Shown piece after piece: positions 33,818-44,508 of a stretch of 64,000 bases of DNA (positions within the stretch are counted from its first letter, which is position 1; every line of letters begins with the position of its first letter). The position numbers and the translations under genes are program-made. The stretch is from Asterochloris sp. CNOR1 (Eukaryota > Chlorophyta > Trebouxiophyceae > Trebouxiales > Trebouxiaceae). The stretch is from the NCBI GenBank assembly GCA_963969365.1, contig OZ017760.1, forward strand, positions 310,001 through 374,000. The letters are read 5' to 3'. The notes under the pieces are model-generated. The model was given only the letters and a program-made list of their open reading frames with translations. It was not told where the DNA came from and did not search any database.

Positions 33818-36800
33818 CTAGATGCGGGCAGATACGGGCACTGCCTTGGACTTGGCTGTGAATAAAAGGCTCTTCATCCTGGCCAGGTCAGTCCCGTTGG
33901 GTCGCTGGAAACCTGCAGGGCATGCCTCTATCATCACCTGCAGGGTCTGGTTTTTCAATTCGAATGATATGCTGTGCTGCCCAAGCCACGGCATGCATGC
34001 AGAACAGCAGGGAACACTAGGGATGGGTATGCAGCTGCAAGCAAGGTCACTGTACTCTAAGGCATGCACGGCAGATCTGCGGAGGCCAGCAGGGCCAGGC
34101 CATCTCTGCCACACTGCCATTGTGCTTAGAAGCACCCAGGCCCGCAGCAAGCTAAGTTGTTTTGAGGAGCTTCAGCGCAACTGATACTGGCCCCTTAACC
34201 CCTTTGATAAGATGCACGAATGTCGATGCAGTCAATGGTGCGCAGACTCGTGCATGGCTAAGCAATGCAGCCCAGGGGGTAGGTCCAGCACAGCCACAGG
34301 CCCCACAAGGGCACTTGTTAACCCACTTCAGCCCGCAGCAAAAGCTGTCTGACACTTGCCAACAGGACTGCTCACCATCATTGCAGTCTAAAGGGCGCCG
34401 ACTTGTCAAAACCCAGGCAATGCAGCTCACAGGATGAGTCCAGCACAGCTGGAGCGCCCGCAAGGGCACTCCCCGGCCACCTCAGTCCTCAGCAAGAGCT
34501 GCACACATACGTGCAGCCTCAGACACCGCCCCACCCAAGCATTGCTCACCAAAATTGATGTAGTCGATGGTGCGCTCCCACTCAGTGTCCCCCTTGGGCC
34601 CCGCCACAGTCACCAGCTTCTCCTCCTCCCGGTTCTGCTTCTCACGAGAGGACTTGGTTGTGTTGCGGCGCTGCACACATGCAAGACGAGCGTGCGATGA
34701 TTCTTGAGTGTTGAGGTGCTGCAGCATGTTATCAGCAGGCAGAAGCCTCCCTTGTCTGGCGCCACGGCATGAGACAGCAAGAGCGTGATCAGTGTCCTCA
34801 AGCTGCTTGTGTCGGGATGATTTGGTCATGTTGCAGTACTGCACATGCGAGCTGTGAGGTTCTGGCTACAATACCTGGTGGCACATGCGGGTTTCTCAGT
34901 AGTGCAACCGCGCAAGGCAGATTGAGGATCCTCAGTGCACATGGCTTGAGCCTGCAGCTGCACGATGCAGGAAGAGGGTAGTTGGTGCCCACAAGCATTG
35001 AGACCTGAAGCTCAGCTCCTCACAAGCGACTAGGTCATGTTGCACCGCTACATGGACACAAGGGAACTGTTATGGGGTGGTGTGGCAAGGCCCCCCTCTC
35101 CCTCCCTTCCCCCTCCTCCCGCCCTGCAGATAGCAGTGCCTCCCACAGAGCCCGGGTCGCAGCTTTGACAGCCACTCTGGCAGGCCTGCAGGCTGCACAG
35201 AACATGGGGACTGTGGCACCACCAGCACACAGGCGGCCCTTGCAATTCCAGGTGCAGTGTTGCTCTGATTGCAGGCTGCAGCCCGCAAGTGTCACCTGCA
35301 GTGCCTTGCACAGCGGCAGAGTGCTCCAGGTGCCAATGACTGCTTGTCAGAAAGTGTGGTGCCGGCAGCTGTCTGTGCAAAAGCACTGTATCCTGCCAGG
35401 GCTGGCTGAAGGTCACATACTGCACAACAGCGTCCCAGTTTAGAGCCAGATCTGTACTTGGAGGATGGACTTGCAACAGCCTGCTGCCTTGCTGCCACCG
35501 TGTGGTGGATGGTGCGCATAACTGTCATTGACAGCAGCACAGCACCCAGCATGAGCCTGTATCTCCCCTGCCCCATGCCATGAAACCACCTGAGGGACGC
35601 AACTGCCTGTCCACACAGTGGCTCGCTTCTTCATGCCTGGAGTGTTGACTGTGAAGGGTTCTACAGGACACAGGCCTCCGCTGGCAGACACACAGTCTTC
35701 TAGGTGGGCTTGGCCCCACCTCATAGAACTTCTCGAGGAAGTTGGCGGCCTTCTCCACGGTGGCCTGCTTGGCAGAGCGCTCCTCCTCCTCCTGGGCCGC
35801 CAGGCGGGTCCTCATCTTCTCCCTCATCTCCGCCACCTTGGGGTTCTCAGAGTCCCCGAAGGCGCCCTGAGCCACCGCAGCCCCACTCTGTAGGCAGGAC
35901 CTGGCTCACTCAGTTGAGTGAACACTGGAAGAAACAGCAATCAGCCACCTGAAGGCATTTGGAGAGGGCAGATGCGCCGTGAGCCATTTCACTCCCACCT
36001 GCACTCAGGCAATGGTCCAGTCACAGGCTGCTTATGCTGTGGTGCTGGTCGACCAGCACCTGATAAGTGACCTTAGGGTTCTCAAATCCCCAGAGGTGCC
36101 CCAAGCTACAGCAGCCCGTTCGGCCTGTTCAGTGACTAGGTGGATCAATTGCAGGTCAGCCACCTTGGCAAAGTTGCCACACACGCCCTGAGCCGCTGTT
36201 GCTCCACTCTGTTCAGGAAAGCGTAGTGTCAGCAAGGGCGCCTGTTGCTGAGATTGCATGCATGTTCCGGCACTCTGGCAATCTTTGAGCCTTTCGCAGG
36301 AGCCTTGGGCGCTGGTGGCCGCTGTGCACTGCAAAGCGGCTTTCCAAAGTTGAGTGCAGGACCGTACAGCACCTGTGCTCAGCAGGACTAGCAGCACTGC
36401 CTGTGTGAGTGGCCCCTATCCCTGGGTGCTGATTTGCAGATCCTTGCTAACTGGCAAATTTAATGTCACGGTGCTGTTGTGGGCACAGCACAGTACTGGT
36501 GTGGGCCTGGGGCACCGGCCAGGAGGGAAGAAGTAGCCAAAAAAATTTCTTCCCCTGAAAGTCACAATCAGCCCTGAGCATCTGCGCTCGGCACGCAATG
36601 CCATGAACAGCCACAGCCCCAGCCCGAAGGACCTACCAGGCAAGGAGCTACCCAGCAGCTAACTGGCCTTCGCATGAGGGTTGTTCCTGCCCCTGAGCGG
36701 GCACTGCTCCCCAGAGCTGCGCTGCCCGACCGCAATGCATCAGCGATCCGGCCTCACTACATGCCTCAGACAGCCTGCTGCGTGCTGGCCCCCATGCGAG

Positions 36801-37033
36801 CAAGTTGCGCTCACCAAGGGAGATGCTCCCGGCCCCGAGCGTGGGGTGCCACCCAGAAGTCCACCGCCGCTGCCCATGGCAGGGCCGCCGCTGCCCAGGG
36901 CTGGGCCACCGCTGCCCAGGCCGCCAGACCCTGCACCTGAGATGCCATTCTGGGCTGGCTGGGGTTGCCCGAAGCTTTCGTCACCAAAGCCCCCAAACCC
37001 AGCGTCTCCGTTGCTGGTCGCGCCAGAGCTTGG
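33818..37033 (-). CDS. Clathrin light chain
   Basis: Exons are 37033-36815, 35887-35720, 34670-34550 and 33912-33818, phase-consistent, giving 200 residues after an unseen first exon. Clathrin light chains sit on the heavy-chain hub of clathrin triskelia and tune coat assembly at the plasma membrane and trans-Golgi. The match rests on the central helix: KAANFLEKFYERRNTTKSSR then EKQNREEEKL, as in the plant pattern FYEKRDKT...NREKEKL, and on the C-terminal NGTDLARMKSLLFTAKSKA, like the plant TDLSRMRQIFLKLK. The N-terminal exon is Gly/Ser-rich with GFGGFGDESFG, typical of the disordered light-chain N-terminus. The usual plant tail rich in PxxxP is absent. No start codon is evident between 37034 and the end of the RP2-like gene only ~290 bp upstream, and the phases allow a fusion (see findings). 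Confidence 0.8.
34200..34500 (-). repeat. Decayed copy of the clathrin exon-three end plus intron
   Basis: The plus-strand string GTAGTCGATGGTGCGCTC at the end of exon 34670-34550 reappears as GCAGTCAATGGTGCGCAG near 34227, inside the downstream intron. Intron sequence is also duplicated: TCCAGCACAGC...AAGGGCAC...AGCAAAAGCTG near 34285 matches the block near 34439. Confidence 0.55.
36060..36320 (-). repeat. Decayed copies of the clathrin exon-two head
   Basis: The exon-two start with its acceptor (plus strand 35838-35900, GGTTCTCAGAGTCCCCGAAG through CCCCACTCTGTAGGC) recurs as GGTTCTCAAATCCCCAGAGG near 36077 and as CGCCCTGAGCCGCTGTTGC through TCCACTCTGTTCAGG near 36184-36218. Both lie in the upstream intron. 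Confidence 0.6.
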
Positions 37034-37321
37034 CTGCAGGATGGCAGGCAGCCATGGCGAGCGTTGTTCTCCGGGCACAGAGAAGTTTGAGCAGGGGCAG
37101 CAGCTTGCAGGAGGCAGAGACAGTCAATAAGCCCAGTACTAGGCAAACCTGGCTGGGTCTTGCTAATGCAGACCACCAGGGTAGGCGCAGCAAGTAACAG
37201 CGTGTCCATGGGCAAATGTGTTTTGCGCAAAATTCACACCAGGCACTGCCAGGCTAGCTGGTACGAGCTGCCGTCAGTCGCGGGCACATTGGGGCTGGCC
37301 CTGTCTTAGAGGCAAGCTTAC

Positions 37322-39567
37322 CTGATACAAGCTGCCATCAGCCGCTGGCACAGGGTTCTGCAGCTCCCCGTGCCCCTCCAGGGGCACCTCCCAGTATTGC
37401 ACTCCGTCCACCAGCTCAAAGCTGGCGCCGCCAAAGGTGTCGTCGCCATTGATATCGTACACCTGCCAAACACAGTGACAGCCGTGGTGCACAGCGTTGA
37501 AGTGTCCCTGGCGAGGGAGCGGGGTCCATGATGAGGGACGAGTACTGCGCTGAAACATTGCCGGTGAATGCGAGGCCATATTGAGATCTTTGCACAGCTT
37601 CAGGTCCGCCTGCCAATTCAAGACTCACAGCGACTTAGTGAGGCATCCTGCACCAGCAACACGTGTGTCTCAAGTCACTGTGCAGCAGGCAGCAAGCTGC
37701 AGCCCACTCAAAGTGCCTGCCATCTCACATCAGGGGTAGCTACAAGGCTGTGAGTCTACAAGAAGAGGTACATGCGCTGGCCGCACCTTGTCCCACATGT
37801 TGCTCTGGGGGTCCAGGTTGGCTGCGGCAAAGTGCCCAGACAGAGTGGGGTAGGCGCCCATCCAGCAGGAGAAGCGCACTGAGGAGCAGTCCTGGATGGT
37901 GGGCCGTGTCGCGCAGTACAGCCCTGCAGCAGGCGGGCCGCAGCAGCCCTCAGTCACATGCTGTGCTGCAGCCCTGGATGGTGGAGTGTGCTGCATAGTA
38001 CCACCCTGCAGCAGCTGCAGCAGACAGGCCTCCCTGCAGATAGGGTGCAGGAGACATGGCTGACTGCTTTACCGCAGCACCGCCTTGCAGCAAGCTGGTA
38101 CTGTGACTGCAGGCTTGACACAGGCATGTCTGTCGCACACCAGATGTGACCTGCAGCAGGCAAGCTCCACACCGCAGGCCATTTGGACGCATGCAATGTC
38201 CTGTTCGTAGCAGGCACAGCACTGCAGCCTGCCAGCTTACAGGCCTACCAAACAAAGGCGCTTGTTTCATAGCCGAGCTGCTTGGTTACTTTAGGTCCCC
38301 AGACTGTGTGGCCACAAGGCGCCAGAGCCCTCCTGTGCCTGCTTGAGTCATGCTGCTGCAGGGGCGCTCACCAAAGTCGATGTCTTTGCAGCCCTTGGCC
38401 TGGAACTGCTGGCAGGCCACAGCGACCTGGCTGGAGGAGCAGTTGTTGAAGAGCACTGGGCCATCGACTGGGCCTGCATGGCCAAGCAGGGGCCAGGCTG
38501 ACGCCGGGTCCCTAAGGTGCACGTGCAGGTTGCAAGGCTGGGCGATGCAGCATTGTACAGCGCTGCCTGAGCACAGCATGCATTAACAGAGCTTGCATGA
38601 GCAGAGAATGCAGTGGCGCAGGGTACAGGTCCTGCAGGGCTGAGAAGCCTGGCAGCTCCGGGTGGCACAGCCCTTCAGCAGCCAGGCTGTGCAGGATGGC
38701 AGAGTCCTGCAGCTGCCTTGCACAAGGGACACCCTGCACACCCTTGAAAGGCCTCCAATGGCAAAGTGCCGAATGCTCTGGATGCACATGGTGCCTTCAG
38801 AAAGGTACAGCTGCGCCACAGGGGCTCGCGGTGAGTTGCAGCAGGCAGCGGCCCCATGCAGCTGCCCATTACCAGCACTGCACAGCAGTCAAGGGGGGAG
38901 GCAGCTGTCTGTGGCCTGGCCTACTGCAGATGGCCCCAACAGCACTGCACGGGGCAGTTGCTGCTGCAGGCAGAAACAGTGGCCAGGCTTTTGAGTTGCC
39001 CTGCACCAGCAGTGCAGAAAGGGCAACCACTGATTGGAGACAGGGGCTTACCAATGAAGATGCGGCAGTCCACACAGCTGGTCACCTCCACTTCTGAGGT
39101 GTAGTCCAGCAGGTAAACGCTGCAGGTGCACAAGCTGAAAGTCACAGCAGCACTGTGTATGTTGGGGGAGCTGGTCGCACTCTGCACATGGTCAGCAGCC
39201 ATTTCTGCAGCCTACTGGCTGCTGGGCAGACAAAGCCCTGCCACTTGGCTGAACCCTGCGCTGGCTGATTGTCAGACCACCAGTACACACAGAATGGGAA
39301 AATGGGTCATGCCCTTGGATGTCACAAGACAACGGTAGTAGCTGCTGCAAGCCTGTGCCGACTCACGTGCAGTCATTAAGGTCTTTCAGGATGAAGGACT
39401 CCCTGCAGAGAGGCAGGTGAGGATGATGCCATGTCTAACTAGACATGATGTGCATCAACAATAGATCATAAGCTGTGATGCTCTCAAAAACGGCCTAACC
39501 CATTGATGGTGCCAGGCTTCTGTGTCAAGGTCTCTCCAGTCTTCCCTGTGAATGCAAAGTCCGTCAT
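37322..39567 (-). CDS. RP2-like protein (TBCC / C-CAP beta-helix domain)
   Basis: Exons are 39568-39500, 39402-39367, 39119-39052, 38473-38372, 37923-37787 and 37462-37322, all phase-consistent, giving 184 residues from the ATG at 39567. Human RP2 is the GTPase-activating protein for ARL3 in ciliary lipid-protein delivery; its TBCC domain is a right-handed beta-helix. The match runs the length of the domain: FAFTGKTGETLTQKPGTING against RP2 FSGLKDETVGRLPGTVAG, FILKDLNDCTVYLLDYTSE, IFIGPVDGPVLFNNCSSSQ, VACQQF, LYCATRPTIQDCSSVRFSCW. Where RP2 has its arginine finger (QQFR, Arg118) this protein reads QQFQ. The RP2 C-terminal NDPK-like half is absent, and so is the N-terminal MGC acylation motif, unless an upstream exon exists (a TGCAG acceptor directly precedes the ATG). 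The last exon ends at a good donor (CAG|GTAAGC) or at a stop 15 codons on. Confidence 0.85.
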
Positions 39568-39868
39568 TCTGCAGCAGGTAGCAGCACGCATTAGCTGAGG
39601 TTGCCTGATTATGCCCAGCATATAGTCTGATGCAATGCAGGTGCTCTGCGGTGCATGGATGCCAATGCCTGCGTCCAGCTGGTCAGAGGGCAGGCGATGG
39701 GGTGGACATCGAACCTGATGCTGGTAGGCAGGACCTGATCCTCACGATATTGTCTGGATGTTCAAAGCACTGCAGGACTGTTATTGAGGTGAGCAGGGTG
39801 GGAGATGCGATTTCCGCTTCTGGGTTCTCATGGATCTTGCCAGCCAGGCAGCAGGGGCAAGTGTGGTG

Positions 39869-42800
39869 CTAGCCACCTGCTGTGACTCTGCACATCCTCC
39901 TCAGCATGCCATAGATGGCCAGAAAGGTGATGTACATGGGGTGCAGCATGACACCCAGCTCTGAAGCCAGCTGCTTCACCAGTCTCAGTGGACCTGATGC
40001 AGGCACCTTCTGGGCCACCACAGGGATGTTTCCCCAGGAGCTGGCCATTTCAATGTCCTGCACTGCTGCCGTGAACAAAGTGGAGCTTGAGGGCGTAAAC
40101 AGTGAGCCCTTGGCCTGTGCTCTCTGTTCTACTCGATGGTCCTGTGACATTGCTGCCAGCTTGCAGTCAGGCGCTTGGTGGTCAGCAGCGAGTCCCAGCA
40201 GGGCGAGCGGACACGCCTGTTCTCAGTCGGTCAGTGAGCTGATCTGCCTCATGCCCAGCCTCTGCATGGCAGCTTGTCCACCACACCTCAGGGAGGAGCT
40301 GGGAGTGCAGATGCCTGGCAGCATGCCCAGCAAAGCTGCCTGGGCTGAGCCTCTGCAGGGCTGCCTGTGCAGAGTCATGTTGGTGTGCCCTCTGCCAAAC
40401 TTTGCTTCTGTCACTCACACCATTCTCTGCAGAGCTGCCTGGTCCCAAAGCAAACCTGCAGAGGGAGGTCCACCAGGTGCAGGGTCCCTCTGAAACCCAC
40501 CTGCTGCGAATATTGATCGAGAGTGGTTGGGACGACTTTGCGGCAATCAGCAGGTGAGGCCCTCAGATGGCGACAATTCGGTGTCCAGGTAAGCGCACAG
40601 CCATGCAGACGGCAGCCGGTCATGCTCCACAGGCAGCCTGAGCCAGAGGGCTGCACATCAGGCACCAGCGCTGACATCTGCAAGGTGGCGTGGCAGCTGT
40701 GACGCACAGCAGCTGTAGCACTCTGAGCAGCATTGCAGAGGCAGCGCAGGTCAGCCCACGCAGCACAGTACCCAGCGCAGTGCCTGTGAACCTGCGCATC
40801 TCGCTGGGCAGGTGCTCCTGGCTGTTCGCTCCGGCCTGCATGCCTGCCCCACCTGTGACCACATGCTTGCAGGCTCTCTGTCTTTGGCAGGGCTGAGGGC
40901 AGTCAAGCCAGCTCCTACACTCCAGTGCCACCTCCCCCTTCTGCGGCAGAACCCTTTGGGCGCCGCCCACTGGCAGCTGTCAGTGCACCAGGATAATGTG
41001 GGGATGTACGTTACACAACATCATCAAGAAAGATGAACTGAAAGGCCTTGCAATGAGATGGTCAAGACAAAAATTTGGCTATCCAGCATCTGCCAGCATT
41101 TGCAAAAAGTCAAGCACAGAGTCAATTATTCACTGTCCCTTGCTTGGCTGCATCATGGAGTCAAGGGATGCAGTGGCCATGAGGGTATACAACACGGACT
41201 TGAGGAGGGACAATACAGAGGAGGGGGTTGGGTTTCAGCTTGATACACATTTGCAGCGGATGACGTTCTGCACAGCCCCAACTGTGCCACCTGGGGCACC
41301 CCCTCAGAATAGAGTCAGCAATATGTTTGCTCAGGGGAACAGCTGCTCAGTCTGGGGCAGGCACTTGCCACGACCTCAGGGGAGCTCCCCAGTGCACTCA
41401 GTGCTGGTATGGGGTCCTGTGAGGGCGGCAATGGGGTTCAGAAACCACCAGCTGTAGCCAGCCCCACAGGTAGCGCATGGCTACAGGCCGCCACAGCCAT
41501 CCTTGAGGCTGAGTGTGCACAACTTTTCACTGAATGAGTGAGAAGGATTGATGATCCAGCTTTGGTACATTGGCTGCTCTCAGCTGACAGCCCAGCGCTG
41601 GTTGCTGTTGTTTGGTGAGTGCGCTTCTGACATCCCTGGGGCATCAGCCGCCATCTGTGCCACTGCCCCACAGACATGAGTCTGGTCGCTGGCACAGGAT
41701 GCGCTGTGCATGGCCACCATTGAAGCATCGCTGGTCACTGCCGTCATGGAGACATCAGTAACTTCGACGTTCTCCTGCTGGGCTTTGCCAAAGGCACAAC
41801 TCTGCACATTGCAGCAGGATGTGGCTGTCAGCAAGGGCCTGTCTGAGGTGCCTGATGAGGAGGCCTGCAGGAGCCAGAAGGTGTGCAGCAGTCTGAGCAC
41901 AGCTGAGCCAGCAGTGCTCGACATCGAAGCCTGCAGCGCGTTCTGGAGGACAGGAGGAACACGGCAGCCAATTTCTTACACAAATAGGCCGGCTCGCTGC
42001 TGTCATGCAGTGCAGGCTGCAAGGCTCACCAACGACGCCCTAGCCAGGTTTGAGGACAGGCTCGGCCGCGGCTGCGAGTACATGGGCCCCAGGTCGATGC
42101 CAGCAAAGATGTCAATGCTCTGCTGCTGCGCCATGTGGCTCTCAGCTGCTGACTGCGCAGGAGCCAAGTGCACCTGTAATTCAGAGAGAGGCTGAGTCAG
42201 ACGGTCTGCCCCTGCTGCTTTTGTGACTGTGAACACCAGCCCATGCATGGGGTGCAGCCTGCCTGTGACACCAGGCAAAGGTGACTCAACCAGTGGTGGC
42301 AACCAGCTTTTGTGTTTGGGTCTGTCTGCGGCTGGCAGAGCTGGATGCCTGGTGCGCAGCTCTCAGCAGAGCTGTTGGCAACCATGCTGCGGTGCCGCAC
42401 AGCTCGTTCTCACCTGTTTTGCAGAGCTTGCACTGGCCGGCCGTGACGACGCCGCTGAGCTGCTCTGGCGGTCCATCCGTGCTGTGCGCAGCACAGCTGA
42501 GTGCATCTGGTGAGCTGAGCTAGGCAGACGCACAAGCGAGTCCAGTGGCACAATCTGGCGCCGCACATCCAGTAAATGGTCCAGCAGACGACCCACTGAG
42601 GAGCTGAACAGGGGCTGGAAGCACCCTGTGAGCGACGCCAATGCAATGGGGTCCCTGCAGCATTCAGGAGATTGAGTGAGAGGGAGCTACCCTGTGGCTG
42701 GCGCCCCTGCAGGGACTGAGGCAGGTAAATGGTCCCTGATTGGATGCACGGATGCTGAATAGAGCAGCCCTCTACATCTACCTTCAAGTGACTGGAGCGG

Positions 42801-44121
42801 CACAGACAGCTATGCAAAGAGCTCATCGCGCAAGGTCAGCCAGACATACTCAATTTGCTCAGGTCTGCTGAGACAGGTCTGCTCTGTGCAAGCTCAGGTC
42901 TGTTGGGACTGGTCTGCTCTGTGCATGCATCCGGCTTGTGCCCAACAGCATGACATCCTGTGTTTGGCCAGCAGCCTTTGTCCGGCAGCTAAGGCTGGCG
43001 AGCAGCCTCATACCCAGCACCACTCAGCTGCTGCCTAGATGACGTCATATGAGTCGATGTGAGTAGCCGGCCAGCCAGGCTGCTGACTTGACGGGCAGCT
43101 CCGGTGGGCTGTGCTGCCATCATGCACTCCAGGCCATGAGTACCAGGCTCCCAAGTGAGCCAGGGCTAAGCCCAGGCAGTACCTAACATGGAGTTGAACA
43201 TCCAGCGCAGATCACGCACGATGTCCTTTCAGCTGAGCATACTGATGGCAGGCAAAAACTCACTCTGCAGAGAACAGAAGGTTGCAGCTGCCCACAGTGA
43301 GCGCTCCACTCAGCACGTCGCCGCCGCTGGTGGTCCCGCTGAGGGGCAGGCTCATGAACTGCCGCACCTCCTCTGCCCGCTGCGCATGCTCCATGTCAGC
43401 AGGATGGGGCCTGCAGAGGACATGTTGCGAGTCAGGCTCTGCAGGCAGGGCAGGTTGTCCAGCTTTGTAAGCACATCAAGGCATTTGTGATCGGCGGGCA
43501 AGCCCGGTGCTAAGAGATGCAGGCCTGTTTGGCAGCATGTGTACATGAGCAACAGCTCAGCCCAAGGAGGGTGGCACGCTGCAGCCCCAACGGTGCCTGA
43601 CTGGAGCTGTCAAAAGGGCCCACAATGAGCAAGCAGCTTACAAAATATGCTGCACTGCGCCATGTGCTCAGTGACTCACCCTGGATCTGAGGTGCTGGCT
43701 GTGACCAGGCTGCCGGCGGCCAGGCACAGTGCTGCGAGGGAGTGCTCCCCTGGGAACTGCAGCAGCCTCAGACTGCGCTTCACGCACGGCCGCATAAGAT
43801 TTTCTGTGCTGACAGTGAGACCAGCGTGGACAACAGAGATGCTGCAGCAGTTGAGAGAAACGTGTGAGAGCCCAAGCTGCACAGAGAGTGAGGAGGTTGG
43901 CGTGTCTGATAAGGGAGGTTGGCGTACCTGATGAAGTGCACTGCCATGCTGAAGCAGTCCGCAAATGCGGCAGCCACGGCGCTGCTGACCTTGCCACGCT
44001 GCAGGGCTGCGGGCAGCGGATCCAGACTCAGCTTGTCAGCACCAAGGCCAACACCAAAGCCTCCAGAGCAGGCAGTACCTGTGGAAAGCAGAAAGGCTGT
44101 GGCCTCTGTGGCCTCCATCAT
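39869..44121 (-). CDS. Unidentified multi-exon protein, possibly helical-repeat
   Basis: The first exons chain with correct phases: 44121-43928, 43841-43680, 43410-43264, 42654-42414 and 42173-42030. The start MMEATEATAFLLSTGTACSG is supported by tandem ATGs; an upstream coding exon is possible. Recognisable stretches are HPADMEHAQRAEEVRQFMSL, SGGDVLSGALTVGSCN, SVGRLLDHLLDVRRQIVPLD and IDIFAGIDLGPMYSQ. The frame of the next exon (about 41935-41725) is uncertain between two open frames, and exons between 40100 and 41600 could not be fixed. The likely last exon is 40057-39869, with ASELGVMLHPMYITFLAIYG and a stop. Leu/Ala-rich helices resemble HEAT/armadillo-type proteins (adaptin- or focadhesin-like sizes), but I do not recognise the family. 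Confidence 0.5.
42858..42925. repeat. Two-copy 35-bp tandem repeat in intron
   Basis: CTCAGGTCTG...GGTCTGCTCTGTGCA occurs at 42858 and 42893 with a few differences. Confidence 0.75.
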
Positions 44122-44508
44122 GTCTGCAGGATATGCAGACCGCATGGTCTGCACCAAGTGTGGCTGCCAGTCTGGGTGTTTGCTGAGGCCGTTCCTGTTG
44201 AGCCTGTGGCAGCTGGGCCGTTCTTAGTTCTCCCGAGCCTTCCGCGAGCAGAGTGGGGCGGATAGGGCTGACTTCCAGCCAAAAACACGCTTGCGAGAAC
44301 CCCGTGGAGCTGGGTGTCCAACACTCTTCAGAGCCCGCTTCTGCTTGCTGTCAAGTGCTCAGTTGCCAATCTACGGTGTTCAGCAAAGATCTAGATACTT
44401 ATGAAAATGATAGTAATACTTCAGAGCAAAATGACTGTGAGAGGGAATGAAAGTAGATTGGGAAAGGCCGGCTTTGTACGAGGTCTGTGAGGGCAAGGCG
44501 CGAAGCGG
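44122..44508. promoter_or_regulatory. Divergent promoter region
   Basis: About 390 bp separate the likely start codons of the unidentified minus-strand gene (44121) and the plus-strand TMF homologue (44509). The right part (44360-44450) is locally AT-rich against the surroundings. No specific element can be named. Confidence 0.5.
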
